Source: Pedobacter sp. KBS0701
GTDB taxonomy: Bacteria; Bacteroidota; Bacteroidia; Sphingobacteriales; Sphingobacteriaceae
Length of the DNA stretch: 64,000 nt
Reading direction: 5' to 3'
NCBI RefSeq assembly: GCF_005938645.2
Contig: NZ_CP042171.1
Location: forward strand, 3,472,001 to 3,536,000
The notes below the pieces were generated by a model. That model had not been told where the DNA came from, did not search any database, and saw only the letters and a program-made list of their open reading frames with translations. The position numbers and the translations under genes are program-made. Positions 42,754 to 51,131 of the stretch are shown piece after piece (within the stretch, counting starts at the first letter, position 1; every line of letters begins with the position of its first letter).

Positions 42754-43050
42754 TTGTTTTGCAGCGCAAGGTAATTTGTTAAGTTAAGGAGAAATATAAC
42801 CGGCACAAGCCTTTCATGATAAACCCGATAGTAGTGGAGGCCGATTCTTCATCGGCTGGAACGAATAGCGGGACTGTCTAACCCAATGGAATACCGACAT
42901 TCATTTCCAAAACCTGAAAGCAGATGGTTTTATGAAATAAACTAAATCGTCACGTCAAGAAAACGAATAGTAAGATTGGTTTTTTACCCGAAAATAAAAA
43001 AGAAGCATTCAGACATTAAATATACCTCCAGATTAAACTGTAAGGCGCGC
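42754..43050. other. Repeat-filled gap between convergent AlkD-like and pyrD genes
   Basis: From 42822 to about 42930 it holds a copy of a roughly 100-bp element with the dyad CCGATTCTTCATCGG and an end resembling TGACATTCATTTCCAAAA. The same element is present, inverted, at 58490-58590. I see no gene and no clear terminator otherwise. Confidence 0.5.
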
Positions 43051-44079
43051 TTAAACCAACGCTTTACAGATGCTTTTAATCAATCCTGGCCCCTCATATA
43101 TAAAACCAGTATACAATTGAACTAAAGATGCACCAGCATGCAGTTTCTCTTTTGCATCCTTTGCTGAATGTATTCCACCTACCCCAATAATCGGAAAAGC
43201 TTTGTTTGATTTTTCTGAGAGATAACGAATGACCTCAGTAGAACGTTCTTTAACAGGTTTACCACTCAAACCGCCGGTTTCGCCAGTTAAATCTTTCTCC
43301 GTAGCCAGATTTTCTCTGCTAATGGTGGTATTGGTGGCAATAATGCCTGCAATCTTCGTTTCTGCTACAATCTCTATAATATCGTCTAATTGTGCATCAG
43401 TTAAGTCTGGCGCAATTTTTAACAGAATCGGACGAGAAATATCGTTTTTACGGTTGCGCTGCTGTAAGGTATTGAGGATTTTTTTTAACGGCTCTTTTTC
43501 CTGCAGTTCGCGTAAACCTGGTGTATTTGGCGAACTTACATTCACTACAAAATAATCTACTACATCAAAAAGACGGTCGAAACATTTAATATAGTCGCTT
43601 ACTGCATCTTCATTTGGCGTAGCCTTGTTTTTACCGATATTCCCACCTACCACAATGTCAGGATGTTTATCTTTTAATAAACGCAAACGTTCCGCCATTA
43701 CATCTACTCCTTTATTGTTAAAGCCCATCCGGTTAATTAAAGCTTCATCATTAGGTAAACGGAACATTCGGGGTTTATCATTTCCAGGCTGAGGCATTGG
43801 TGTTACCGTACCCACTTCAATAAATCCGAATCCTAAATTACTAAGTGGCTCCACATATTCACCGTTTTTATCAAATCCGGCAGCCAGGCCAACAGGATTT
43901 CTGAATTTTATCCCAAAAACCTCGCGTTCTAAGCCTTTAATGTGCACATCAAAGCTGCTGCGGATAATGGTTTTACCCAATGGAAATTTATCATTAAACC
44001 ATTTTAACCGCTTAACTACAAAATAATGTACATTTTCAGGGTCAAACTTGAAGAATATTGGTTTAATAAGGCGATACAT
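43051..44079 (-). CDS. pyrD: Dihydroorotate dehydrogenase (quinone), class 2
   Basis: A 342-residue FMN enzyme catalysing dihydroorotate to orotate in pyrimidine synthesis, with quinone as electron acceptor. Key segments are [61 protein letters not shown] with the class 2 catalytic Ser, [12 protein letters not shown] and [18 protein letters not shown]. The N-terminal helix pair ([20 protein letters not shown]) is the membrane-associated extension that defines class 2. The length is normal and all motifs are intact. It is a single gene with a short unannotated gap upstream. Confidence 0.97.
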   Translation of the reverse strand: MYRLIKPIFFKFDPENVHYFVVKRLKWFNDKFPLGKTIIRSSFDVHIKGLEREVFGIKFRNPVGLAAGFDKNGEYVEPLSNLGFGFIEVGTVTPMPQPGNDKPRMFRLPNDEALINRMGFNNKGVDVMAERLRLLKDKHPDIVVGGNIGKNKATPNEDAVSDYIKCFDRLFDVVDYFVVNVSSPNTPGLRELQEKEPLKKILNTLQQRNRKNDISRPILLKIAPDLTDAQLDDIIEIVAETKIAGIIATNTTISRENLATEKDLTGETGGLSGKPVKERSTEVIRYLSEKSNKAFPIIGVGGIHSAKDAKEKLHAGASLVQLYTGFIYEGPGLIKSICKALV

Positions 44080-44207
44080 GGCACGAAGATAAGAACTTAA
44101 TGGGAAAAAGGAAAATGGGACAATTTTCAGTTATCAATTCTCAGTTACCAGTGAACTAATGAACCAATGAACAATTAAACTCCTCATCCATTTTCCTTTC
44201 CATCATG

Positions 44208-44858
44208 CTAATATCCTGCAGTAAACTGCTCCTGGTGATGTGCTTTATTTTCCAGCTCATCAGCAATAACAATCGCCAAATCTTCTACCGATAAAATAGA
44301 ACGCCCTTCCTCATTAAAAACCGGGCTAGTTTTACCCAAGCGGTATTTTCCGGTACGGCCGGTGGTGATCCCTTGATGCATCTCAATTGCAGGACTAAAA
44401 AACAACCAATCTAATTCCTTTTCTTGTTTTAGCGTATTAAAATAATCTCTTACTGCTGTTGCACCTGGCTTGTATTCGGCAGGGAAGTTCGGCCCATCTA
44501 CAATTTGGTGACCATCAATCTGCAGGGTACCTGCTCCACCGATAAAAATGTAACGTTTAACGCCCGATGCTTTTACAGCAGTCTCAATGGCATTCGCGCC
44601 CTCTACTGTATCGTTATATAAATTTGGGTTGGTCCACCCCGCATTAAAAGCACTTACTACGGCATCAGCACCTTTTAAAGCTGCTGCTAATTTTTCCGTT
44701 TCTAAAACATCTACAGCGATTTTAGTCACAAGATCATCGGTACTTTCAATTTTGTCGGTATCGCGTGCAATGGCAATCACTTCATTTCCACGACTTACTA
44801 ATTCGTTCAAGATGGCTTTGCCTACAAATCCGGAGGCCCCAATTAATGCTACTTTCAT
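44208..44858 (-). CDS. YwnB-like NAD(P)-binding oxidoreductase
   Basis: A 216-residue Rossmann-fold protein. The nucleotide-binding start is MKVALIGASGFVGKAILNEL, with acidic DV after the second strand (KIAVDVLE), then ADAVVSAFNAGW and a conserved YIFIGGAGTL. The closest type is the atypical short-chain/NmrA-like proteins such as Bacillus YwnB. The substrate is unknown. It is downstream of an Rrf2 regulator gene on the same strand, and a palindrome TGTAAT-N7-ATTACA lies 36 bp upstream of its start. The same palindrome precedes the regulator gene, so it is probably under Rrf2 control. Confidence 0.85.
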   Translation of the reverse strand: MKVALIGASGFVGKAILNELVSRGNEVIAIARDTDKIESTDDLVTKIAVDVLETEKLAAALKGADAVVSAFNAGWTNPNLYNDTVEGANAIETAVKASGVKRYIFIGGAGTLQIDGHQIVDGPNFPAEYKPGATAVRDYFNTLKQEKELDWLFFSPAIEMHQGITTGRTGKYRLGKTSPVFNEEGRSILSVEDLAIVIADELENKAHHQEQFTAGY

Positions 44859-44893
44859 ATTATTTAATTTTAATTAACTTATTATTATAAAAT

Positions 44894-44912
44894 TGTAATG
44901 TTTTTTATTACA
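44894..44912. promoter_or_regulatory. Operator palindrome before the YwnB-like gene
   Basis: TGTAAT at 44894-44899 and ATTACA at 44907-44912 with a 7-bp T-rich spacer. It is identical in both arms and spacer length to the site at 45343-45361 in front of the Rrf2 gene, and it lies 36 bp upstream of the oxidoreductase start. This is the pattern of a regulator that controls both itself and its neighbour. Confidence 0.7.
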
Positions 44913-44929
44913 GTTATATCCAAAAAAAA

Positions 44930-45340
44930 TTATTCAAACGCCGAGGCAAAATCTGCCAATGTCTGTTTTGATAAATTGGCGATCAGCGCATGCTCTGCAT
45001 TGCTGTACAGGGAATCTAAATGTTGGTTGATCTGCCTACCGACCGGACATTTAGGATTCGGTTCATTTTTATGTTGCCCCAACACATTGCTGCTTCTAAC
45101 CGATTGGTACACTTCGCCCAGATTAATATCTTTGGCACTTTTAGCCAGAAACGAACCTCCCCCTTTACCTTCTTTACTTTCAACAAAACCATGTTTCCGT
45201 AAATTCATAATTTCCTTGCGTACCAAAACGGGATTGATATTGATACTTCCGGCCAGGTACTCTGAACTCACAACAGCACCTTTCGCCTCATTTAATAAGG
45301 TTAAGATGTGAAGGGAGATTGGAAACCGGCTATTGCTCAT
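44930..45340 (-). CDS. Rrf2-family transcriptional regulator (YwnA-like)
   Basis: A 136-residue winged-helix regulator when started at the ATG at 45340 (MSNSRFPISLHILTLLNEAK). The helix-turn-helix is around SSEYLAGSININPVLVRKEI followed by MNLRKHGFVESKEGKGGG, which is the standard Rrf2 recognition helix and wing. The cluster of three cysteines used by iron-sulfur Rrf2 proteins such as IscR is absent, and only one Cys (in PKCPVG) is present, so it belongs to the YwnA type without a cluster. It is probably a repressor sensing another signal, for example an electrophile or oxidant. A matching palindrome lies 3 bp upstream of this start and another before the oxidoreductase gene. Confidence 0.88.
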   Translation of the reverse strand: MSNSRFPISLHILTLLNEAKGAVVSSEYLAGSININPVLVRKEIMNLRKHGFVESKEGKGGGSFLAKSAKDINLGEVYQSVRSSNVLGQHKNEPNPKCPVGRQINQHLDSLYSNAEHALIANLSKQTLADFASAFE

Positions 45341-45342
45341 TC

Positions 45343-45361
45343 TGTAATTATTTTTATTACA
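45343..45361. promoter_or_regulatory. Operator palindrome before the Rrf2 gene
   Basis: TGTAAT at 45343-45348 and ATTACA at 45356-45361 with a 7-bp spacer, same as the site at 44894-44912. It ends 2 bp upstream of the chosen start codon, so bound regulator would block ribosome-site or promoter use. An N-terminal start at 45367 would place the palindrome inside the gene, which supports the start at 45340. Confidence 0.7.
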
Positions 45362-45490
45362 GTACAAAAGTAAGAAGGTTTTATCAAAATCAAAATTTAT
45401 TTTACAATTTCTAATAAACGATTCATCACCGCGTTAAGAAGGCAGTTTTTCCTATTTGACTTTCCACCTGAAAAAAGCCTTTAAATTTCG

Positions 45491-45498
45491 TACTTTTG
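45491..45498 (+). promoter_or_regulatory. -7 box close to the ABC-F start
   Basis: TACTTTTG, a perfect TAnnTTTG -7 box, ends 8 bp before the ABC-F ATG at 45507. The transcript would have almost no leader. A clear TTTG at the right distance upstream is missing. Confidence 0.5.
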
Positions 45499-45506
45499 CA
45501 GCCGAA

Positions 45507-47414
45507 ATGATTTCAATAAATAATTTAACTTTCCTGATTGGCTCAAGAGCCTTGTACGATGACGCGAACTGGCACATAAAACCTGGCGACAGAGCTGGTT
45601 TAATTGGCGCCAATGGAACAGGAAAATCAACACTTTTAAAAATAATTGTAGGCGAATATGCTCCGAGTTCGGGTACTGTTTCCATGTCGAAAGACCTGAA
45701 AATTGGCTACTTAAACCAGGATCTACTTTCTTATGATTCGCACCATAGCATTTTGCACGTGGCCATGGAAGCTTTTGAGCGCCAAAATCAGTTGCATGAT
45801 GAAATTGAAGAGCTACTTAAAAAAATCGAAACGGATTATAGCGAAGAGGTTTTATTTAAATTAAGCGATAAACAGCAAGAGTTTGAAGCTTTAGATGGCT
45901 ATAACATCGAATATAGAGCTAACGAAATTCTGGCCGGTCTGGGTTTTAGCACGGCAGATCAGTTACGTCCGTTAAATACCTTCTCGGGAGGGTGGCGAAT
46001 GCGGGTAATGCTGGCCAAAATATTATTACAAACTCCTGATATCTTATTACTGGATGAGCCTACCAACCACATGGATTTACCTTCTATTAAGTGGTTAGAA
46101 AATTATTTAATGAGTTTTGAAGGCGCCATTGTAATTGTATCTCACGATAGGTATTTCTTAGATAAAATTGTAAACCGTACGGTCGAATCTCGTAAGGGCA
46201 AGTTAACCGTATATGCAGGTAACTATAGCTTCTATGTGGAAGAAAAAGCCTTACGTGGAGAAATCCAAAAGGGTGAATTTAAAAATCAACAGGCCAAAAT
46301 TAAACAGGAAGAACGCTTAATTGAGCGTTTTAAAGCGAAGGCGAGCAAGGCTAAAATGGCCCAATCGCGGATGAAAGCTTTAGACAAGATGGAGCGTATT
46401 GACGATGTTGATGATGATAACCCAACCGTAAATTTTGCTTTCAAATTTTCTAAACCATCAGGCAGGCACGTGGTACGGATAGAACATGCCAATAAGAGTT
46501 ATCCAAATGTGCATATTTTAGATGATGCTGAGGGTGTGATCGAAAAAGGCGATAAAATTGCCTTGATCGGTGCCAACGGTAAGGGTAAATCTACTTTATT
46601 GAGAATGATTGCCGGAACTGAAAAATTTGAAGGTTTCTGCGAAACGGGTCATAATGTTACCACCACTTTCTTTGCGCAGCACCAGTTAGAGTCGCTGCAT
46701 TTAGAAAATTCAATTTTAGAAGAATTACAGGCATTTGCCCCAAAACATAGCGATACTGAATTACGGAGTATTTTAGGTTGTTTCCTTTTTACCGGTGATG
46801 ATGTTTTCAAAAAGATCAAAGTGCTTTCCGGAGGAGAAAAATCGCGTGTGGCCCTTGCTAAATCTTTAACAACAGATTCTAACTTCCTGATTCTGGATGA
46901 GCCTACCAACCACCTGGATATCCAATCGGTAAACATTTTGATCCAGGCACTGGACCAATTTGAAGGTACTTTTATTGCCGTATCTCACGATAGGTATTTC
47001 TTAGATAATGTGGCCAACAAAATCTGGTTTATAGAAGGAGGAAAAATTAAACAATACCCTGGTACTTATGCCGAATATGAAGAATGGAATAGCAAAAGGG
47101 TAATACCTGCAGCTAAACCTATTCCGGTTAAGATGCCGGAGAAGCCAAAAGCAGAACCAAAACCGGTTACCGCCAATACTACCAACCAGTTGAAAAAACT
47201 GAATGACGAGCTGCAAAAAACAGAAAAACTGATCGCAGAGCTGGAACAAAATGTGAAAAACATTGAAGCAGAACTGGCAGACGAGAATGTTTACGCTAAA
47301 GCCGATAAATTAGCAGAAGCCAACAAACGTTATTTATCTGCCAAACAAGATTTAGACAACAGCCAAAGTAAATGGGAAACACTGGCTGCTGAAATTATGG
47401 AGCTGGAAGGTTAG
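45507..47414 (+). CDS. ABC-F family ATP-binding protein
   Basis: A 635-residue soluble tandem ABC ATPase. The start is the ATG at 45507 (MISINNLTFLIGSRALYDDA); the upstream in-frame extension is not protein-like. The first nucleotide-binding domain has Walker A GANGTGKST (residues 34-42), signature FSGGWRMRVMLAK and Walker B LLLDEPTNHMD. A charged helical linker (GEIQKGEFKNQQAKIKQEER) follows, then the second domain with GANGKGKST, LSGGEKSRVALAK and LILDEPTNHLD. The C-terminal 90 residues form a coiled coil (KKLNDELQKTEKLIAELEQN). ABC-F proteins act on the ribosome, as in translation rescue or antibiotic protection. The coiled-coil tail resembles Uup rather than EttA. A terminator follows. 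Confidence 0.95.
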   Translation: MISINNLTFLIGSRALYDDANWHIKPGDRAGLIGANGTGKSTLLKIIVGEYAPSSGTVSMSKDLKIGYLNQDLLSYDSHHSILHVAMEAFERQNQLHDEIEELLKKIETDYSEEVLFKLSDKQQEFEALDGYNIEYRANEILAGLGFSTADQLRPLNTFSGGWRMRVMLAKILLQTPDILLLDEPTNHMDLPSIKWLENYLMSFEGAIVIVSHDRYFLDKIVNRTVESRKGKLTVYAGNYSFYVEEKALRGEIQKGEFKNQQAKIKQEERLIERFKAKASKAKMAQSRMKALDKMERIDDVDDDNPTVNFAFKFSKPSGRHVVRIEHANKSYPNVHILDDAEGVIEKGDKIALIGANGKGKSTLLRMIAGTEKFEGFCETGHNVTTTFFAQHQLESLHLENSILEELQAFAPKHSDTELRSILGCFLFTGDDVFKKIKVLSGGEKSRVALAKSLTTDSNFLILDEPTNHLDIQSVNILIQALDQFEGTFIAVSHDRYFLDNVANKIWFIEGGKIKQYPGTYAEYEEWNSKRVIPAAKPIPVKMPEKPKAEPKPVTANTTNQLKKLNDELQKTEKLIAELEQNVKNIEAELADENVYAKADKLAEANKRYLSAKQDLDNSQSKWETLAAEIMELEG

Positions 47415-47433
47415 TTTTAAACAACAAATACAT

Positions 47434-47468
47434 AGCCGTTTCGATGTAAAATTGAAACGGCTTTTTTT
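47434..47468 (+). terminator. Rho-independent terminator after the ABC-F gene
   Basis: AGCCGTTTC at 47434-47442 pairs with GAAACGGCT at 47454-47462, followed by TTTTTT. A 9-bp stem with an 11-nt loop. Confidence 0.88.
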
Positions 47469-47503
47469 GCTACGGAAACTCAGAAACACAGAGGGAGTTT
47501 TTT

Positions 47504-47560
47504 CTGTCATGCTGAGGCACGAAGCATCTGCAGCCTATAAAAAACATGCTTCGTGCCTAC
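47504..47560. repeat. REP-like element with GCACGAAGCAT arms
   Basis: TGTCATGCTGAGGCACGAAGCAT at the left and ATGCTTCGTGCC at the right form an inverted pair. It is one of the palindromic intergenic elements of the CGTCAT family. Confidence 0.5.
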
Positions 47561-47607
47561 AATTACTTTATTTTATAATTATTTATTGACTGACTTATGA
47601 AACTATG

Positions 47608-47781
47608 GCATTTCCATCCAGCTAAGCCTTAGCACAGCATCACCGTTCAACTTAAATCCGGCCTAACAAATTTTTCGGCATCCACTAACCCAGCCCTACC
47701 AATGGCTTTGAAAGAAAAATTTTCAGCCGGCGTTTTTTGGTTCTTTTTGACGCCAAAAAGAAGGAGCCAATCGGCGGCGGC
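47608..47781. repeat. Long intergenic repeat, copy 1
   Basis: About 170 bp that matches the segment at 49686-49857 in the same orientation. Shared stretches include GCTTTGAAAGAAAAATTTTC, AGCCGG followed by TGTTTTTT, TTCTTTTTGAC and CCTAACAAATTTTTCGG. It has a T-rich core with a dyad around TTTTTGACGCCAAAAA. The element precedes the T9SS plug gene by about 185 bp. Confidence 0.7.
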
Positions 47782-47966
47782 GAGCCGAGGCAAGACTGCG
47801 CCGTATGGCACAAGAATCATTTAAGTTACTCATATTGATTTTTTTTAAAAAATCAATTATTCATTAAATGATAGCATATCGAAAAACTTCCGTATTAATC
47901 CTTATTTCCCTGACAACCATCCGCAGCTCCATTTTGTCCCTTCCCAATAAAACTTTACTTTTAACC

Positions 47967-49250
47967 ATGCAGAAAATATTAATCCCGGTTTTATTTTTCA
48001 TCTCTACTTTTGCTTTTGCTTTTGCACAAAACGATACAAAGTTTACCAACGAGAATAAAATTTATCTTCCAAATATTAAAACTGTGCTTTGCTATAACAC
48101 TAATAAAGAGCAAAGTTTACCTGTTATTATGCTCAATTCATCAGAAACGATCACTTTTTCTTTCGATGATCTACTTGCAGGCACCCAAAATTACTGGTAT
48201 ACCATTGAACATTGCACCGCAGAATGGGAGACTTCAAAAATTTCGAGCATCGATTACTTAGGCAGTTTTAACGACGACCGCATCATCAATTACCGCTATT
48301 CATCCAACACGGCAAGAAAATATACGCACTACGAGATCAGCTTACCTAATAATCAAATCCAACCTAAAATTGGCGGCAATTATGTATTAAAAGTCTATTT
48401 AGATGGCGACAAAAACAAGCCGGTTATTTCGCAGCGCTTCTATATGCTCGATAATCAGGTTGCTGTAGCGGCAGAAGTAAGCAATTCCATGCAGGTAGAA
48501 GACAGGAATTATAAACAAAAAATCAACTTTACTATTAATCATACTTTCCCTATCCCTAACCCCTATCAGGATATAAAAGCTGTGGTGATGCAGAATTTTA
48601 ATGCGAATACCATTCAGGTTAATACCAAGCCAGCCTTTGTACGGCCAAACCAATTGGTTTATAACGACCTCAATACGAATGATTTTTGGGGAGACAACGA
48701 ATTTAGAAAATTTGATACGAGAAGTTTGCGTTATAAGGCAGATAATGTGAAGGATATTTATCGCGATAATCAATCCGTAAACGTCATGCTTTTTCAGGAT
48801 GCAGCCAGAACGATCGGTGCGTTTGCCAACCAGTACGATGAAAACGGAAACTTTTTTATCCGCAATACCGACGGAAGAGATGATAAAACCGAAGCAGAGT
48901 ACATGAGTGTTTTGTTTACGTTAAATGCGCCTGCACCCAGCCAGAATGGCGACGCCTATGTGGTTGGCCGGTTTAACAATTACACCATGAGCAATGAAAA
49001 TAAACTACTCTACGATGCCAACAGGAAACAGTTTTACGGTAACGTGATCCTTAAACAAGGTCTCTATGATTATGAGTATGCCTGGTATAATAAAGAGACC
49101 AAAGTAATGGAAACCAAACCTTTCGAGGGTGCATTCTTCCAGACCGAAAACAGTTACCAGATTTTTGTTTATTACCGCCGGCCGGGCGCACGTTGGGACA
49201 CGCTCGTTGGTTTTACCAATTTAAGCAATAAAGTTTCAGACGGAAGGTAA
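47967..49250 (+). CDS. Type IX secretion system plug protein (DUF5103)
   Basis: A 427-residue secreted protein starting at the ATG at 47967, where the signal peptide MQKILIPVLFFISTFAFAFA begins. An upstream in-frame ATG would put 33 non-signal residues in front. The first domain contains YWYTIEHCTAEWETSKISSI followed by DYLGSFNDDRI, and the C-terminal domain has GLYDYEYAWYNKETKVMETK. This is the DUF5103 family, now described as the plug that closes the SprA translocon of the type IX secretion system. No other T9SS gene is adjacent, which is normal. Identical-type long repeats lie on both sides of this gene. Confidence 0.85.
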   Translation: MQKILIPVLFFISTFAFAFAQNDTKFTNENKIYLPNIKTVLCYNTNKEQSLPVIMLNSSETITFSFDDLLAGTQNYWYTIEHCTAEWETSKISSIDYLGSFNDDRIINYRYSSNTARKYTHYEISLPNNQIQPKIGGNYVLKVYLDGDKNKPVISQRFYMLDNQVAVAAEVSNSMQVEDRNYKQKINFTINHTFPIPNPYQDIKAVVMQNFNANTIQVNTKPAFVRPNQLVYNDLNTNDFWGDNEFRKFDTRSLRYKADNVKDIYRDNQSVNVMLFQDAARTIGAFANQYDENGNFFIRNTDGRDDKTEAEYMSVLFTLNAPAPSQNGDAYVVGRFNNYTMSNENKLLYDANRKQFYGNVILKQGLYDYEYAWYNKETKVMETKPFEGAFFQTENSYQIFVYYRRPGARWDTLVGFTNLSNKVSDGR

Positions 49251-49432
49251 GCAGCACCATTGCAAATCAGATTTACAATAATGATGCGCCAAATTGCATA
49301 AATAGACATCATAAGTTTAAATGACCTTATATTTCTTAGGCGGCAAAAGACCTCTCACCTATAATACAATCAAACCCGATTTCGATTGATAATGTGCTTT
49401 AATTTAGGTTATTTGGCGCCTTACATGAACGG

Positions 49433-49512
49433 TCGTCACCCTGAACTTGTTTCAGGGTCTTTATAGCAAGGCGGTTTAACAGGAAAGATGCTGAAATGAA
49501 TTCAGCATGACG
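49433..49512. repeat. REP-like element
   Basis: CGTCACCCTGAAC at the left and TTCAGCATGACG at the right form inverted ends, with internal dyads ACTTGTTTCAGG and TGAAATGAATTCA. Length 80 bp. Confidence 0.7.
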
Positions 49513-49685
49513 AAACGGCTAGCCAATTCGTCTTAATAAAATACATTAATTTTTAAACATTAATCAAACTCAGGTTATTAGTTAAATAATTATAAGTAAG
49601 ATCTACTTAAAAAATTTTCGCCAATTAGATCCTGAAACAAGTTACCATTGATGTTATTTTGTAATATTGAGAAGTTTAGCCGATT

Positions 49686-49857
49686 TGTATTTCCGCCCAA
49701 CTTGGCCTTAGCACCGTATCCCCCGTTCTAATAAATCCGACCTAACAAATTTTTCGGGTCGCACTCCCCAAGCCAACCCACTAGCTTTGAAAGAAAAATT
49801 TTCAGCCGGTGTTTTTTGTTTCTTTTTGACATCAAAAAGAAAGAAGCCTGTCCGGCT
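49686..49857. repeat. Long intergenic repeat, copy 2
   Basis: Direct repeat of the segment at 47608-47781, with about 170 bp of alignable sequence including GCTTTGAAAGAAAAATTTTC and CCTAACAAATTTTTCGG. The two copies bracket the T9SS plug gene with their orientation conserved. Confidence 0.7.
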
Positions 49858-50131
49858 AGGACTAATAAAACACCCCATCCTGCGGACACCCCTCTAAAAT
49901 AGGGGAGTTATATGCCTCCTGAAATTTAAACGTCATTTATATTGATTTTTATCCAATAAAATACCCTTCAGGATGACGATCGCTTTAATTGTCAACTTGA
50001 CTTTTAATATTCCAATACTTACCTTTATTGTTACATAAATTTTCTTTGTTTTAAATGTGGTTTTTTACTTTAGTGTTTCAGAAAGCAACCAGATAAACAC
50101 CTAGAGAATTAAGTGTATCTAACCAAAAATT

Positions 50132-51097
50132 ATGTTTAAAAAGTTAATTGCCGCAGCATTAATATTCTATCCCTGCGCAAAAATTTCGGCACAAACGCCG
50201 GGTGATTCGTACACGCAATCCATCAATGGAACCAAATTAAAATTCGATATGCAGGCTATACCGGCAGGCAAATTTAAAATGGGAAGCAAAACAGGAAAAC
50301 CAGATGAGCAACCTGTTCATGAGGTTAAACTTGATGCTTTCTGGATTGGAAAACATGAAGTAACCTGGGATATTTTTGAGCCTTTTCTTTACCGTGATTA
50401 CGAAAAACAAGCCAGTACAAGCGCTATTCCGGCTGAAGTAGACGCCGTTACCAGGCCCACAAAACCCTACCTTGATATGACTTTTGGTATGGGTAAAGCG
50501 AACCAGCCGGCGGTAGCCATGACCCAATATAATGCCATCCAGTTTTGTAAATGGCTTTATATGCGTACAGGTATTTTTTATCGTTTACCAACAGAGGCAG
50601 AATGGGAATACGCCTGTAAAGCCGGAACCGAAAGCAATTATTCTTTTGGTGAAGATGCTACCAAACTAGGCGATTATGCCTGGTATAAAGATAACAGCGA
50701 CAACAAAACACACCAGGTAGGGCAAAAAAAACCAAATCCATGGGGATTATTTGATATGTATGGAAACGTTAGCGAATGGACATACGATCAATATCTTGCC
50801 GATTTTTATAGTCAAAGCAAAGATAAAACTGCAGAGAACCCGGTGGCAGTACCCGAAAAACTCTACCCAAATGTAGTTCGCGGCGGCTCTTATGATGAAA
50901 CACCAGATAATTTAACCTCAACAACCAGATTGGCTTCTGATCCATCATGGAAACAATTAGATCCGCAGATTCCTAAAAGTAATTGGTGGTTCCCTGAAGC
51001 TCCTTTTGTAGGCATGCGCCTGGTACGCCCTGTAAAAACGCCTTCAAAAGCAGATATAGATGCGTATTACAATAAGCAACCGATAAAAGACTTTTAA
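50132..51097 (+). CDS. SUMF1-like (formylglycine-generating-enzyme sulfatase domain) secreted protein
   Basis: A 321-residue secreted protein with a signal peptide ending in ISAQ near residue 21. The SUMF1 fold is shown by IPAGKFKMGSKTGKPDEQPV, the FWIGKHEVTWDIFEPF strand, RLPTEAEWEYACKAGTE, GNVSEWTYDQYL and VVRGGSYDE. The pair of cysteines that bind copper in true formylglycine-generating enzymes is missing in the C-terminal part, so it is unlikely to modify sulfatases. Non-catalytic relatives in Bacteroidota serve as binding or scaffold proteins. It opens a four-gene unit with 34 bp to the next gene. A MgATP or ligand role cannot be inferred. Confidence 0.85.
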   Translation: MFKKLIAAALIFYPCAKISAQTPGDSYTQSINGTKLKFDMQAIPAGKFKMGSKTGKPDEQPVHEVKLDAFWIGKHEVTWDIFEPFLYRDYEKQASTSAIPAEVDAVTRPTKPYLDMTFGMGKANQPAVAMTQYNAIQFCKWLYMRTGIFYRLPTEAEWEYACKAGTESNYSFGEDATKLGDYAWYKDNSDNKTHQVGQKKPNPWGLFDMYGNVSEWTYDQYLADFYSQSKDKTAENPVAVPEKLYPNVVRGGSYDETPDNLTSTTRLASDPSWKQLDPQIPKSNWWFPEAPFVGMRLVRPVKTPSKADIDAYYNKQPIKDF

Positions 51098-51131
51098 AAA
51101 CACATCCCTAACCAAAATAAAAATTAAACAC

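Larger units (their letters stand above)
47415..47966. other. 552-bp intergenic region before the T9SS plug gene
   Basis: Holds the ABC-F terminator, a REP-like element, long repeat copy 1 and an AT-rich stretch with the dyad TTGATTTTTT/AAAAAATCAA near 47838. In-frame codons upstream of the plug gene start (47868-47966) encode no signal-like sequence and I do not regard them as coding. Confidence 0.5.
49251..50131. other. 881-bp intergenic region, the largest gap in the window
   Basis: Contains a REP element at 49433-49512, the second copy of the long repeat at 49686-49857, another REP half unit CAGGATGACGATCG near 49970, and an AT-rich promoter region before 50132. There TTTG (50045-50048) and TACTTTAG (50066-50073) resemble promoter boxes with a short 17-nt spacing. 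I see no gene; the small open frames fall within the repeats. Confidence 0.5.

Noticed and set aside
46286-46936. Antisense open frames within the ABC-F gene
   Set aside because: They are shadows of a strongly conserved coding sequence, with no start signals or domains.
47868-47966. N-terminal extension of the T9SS plug protein
   Set aside because: It would place 33 residues before a complete signal peptide, and the region is part of a non-coding AT-rich stretch.
50900-50960. Possible flavinylation site DNLTSTTR in the SUMF1-like protein as ApbE target
   Set aside because: It lacks the small residue before the acceptor Thr and aligns with an ordinary conserved strand of the SUMF1 fold.
50132-51097. 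True formylglycine-generating enzyme for sulfatase activation
   Set aside because: The two copper-binding cysteines are missing, and no sulfatase gene is present in the window.
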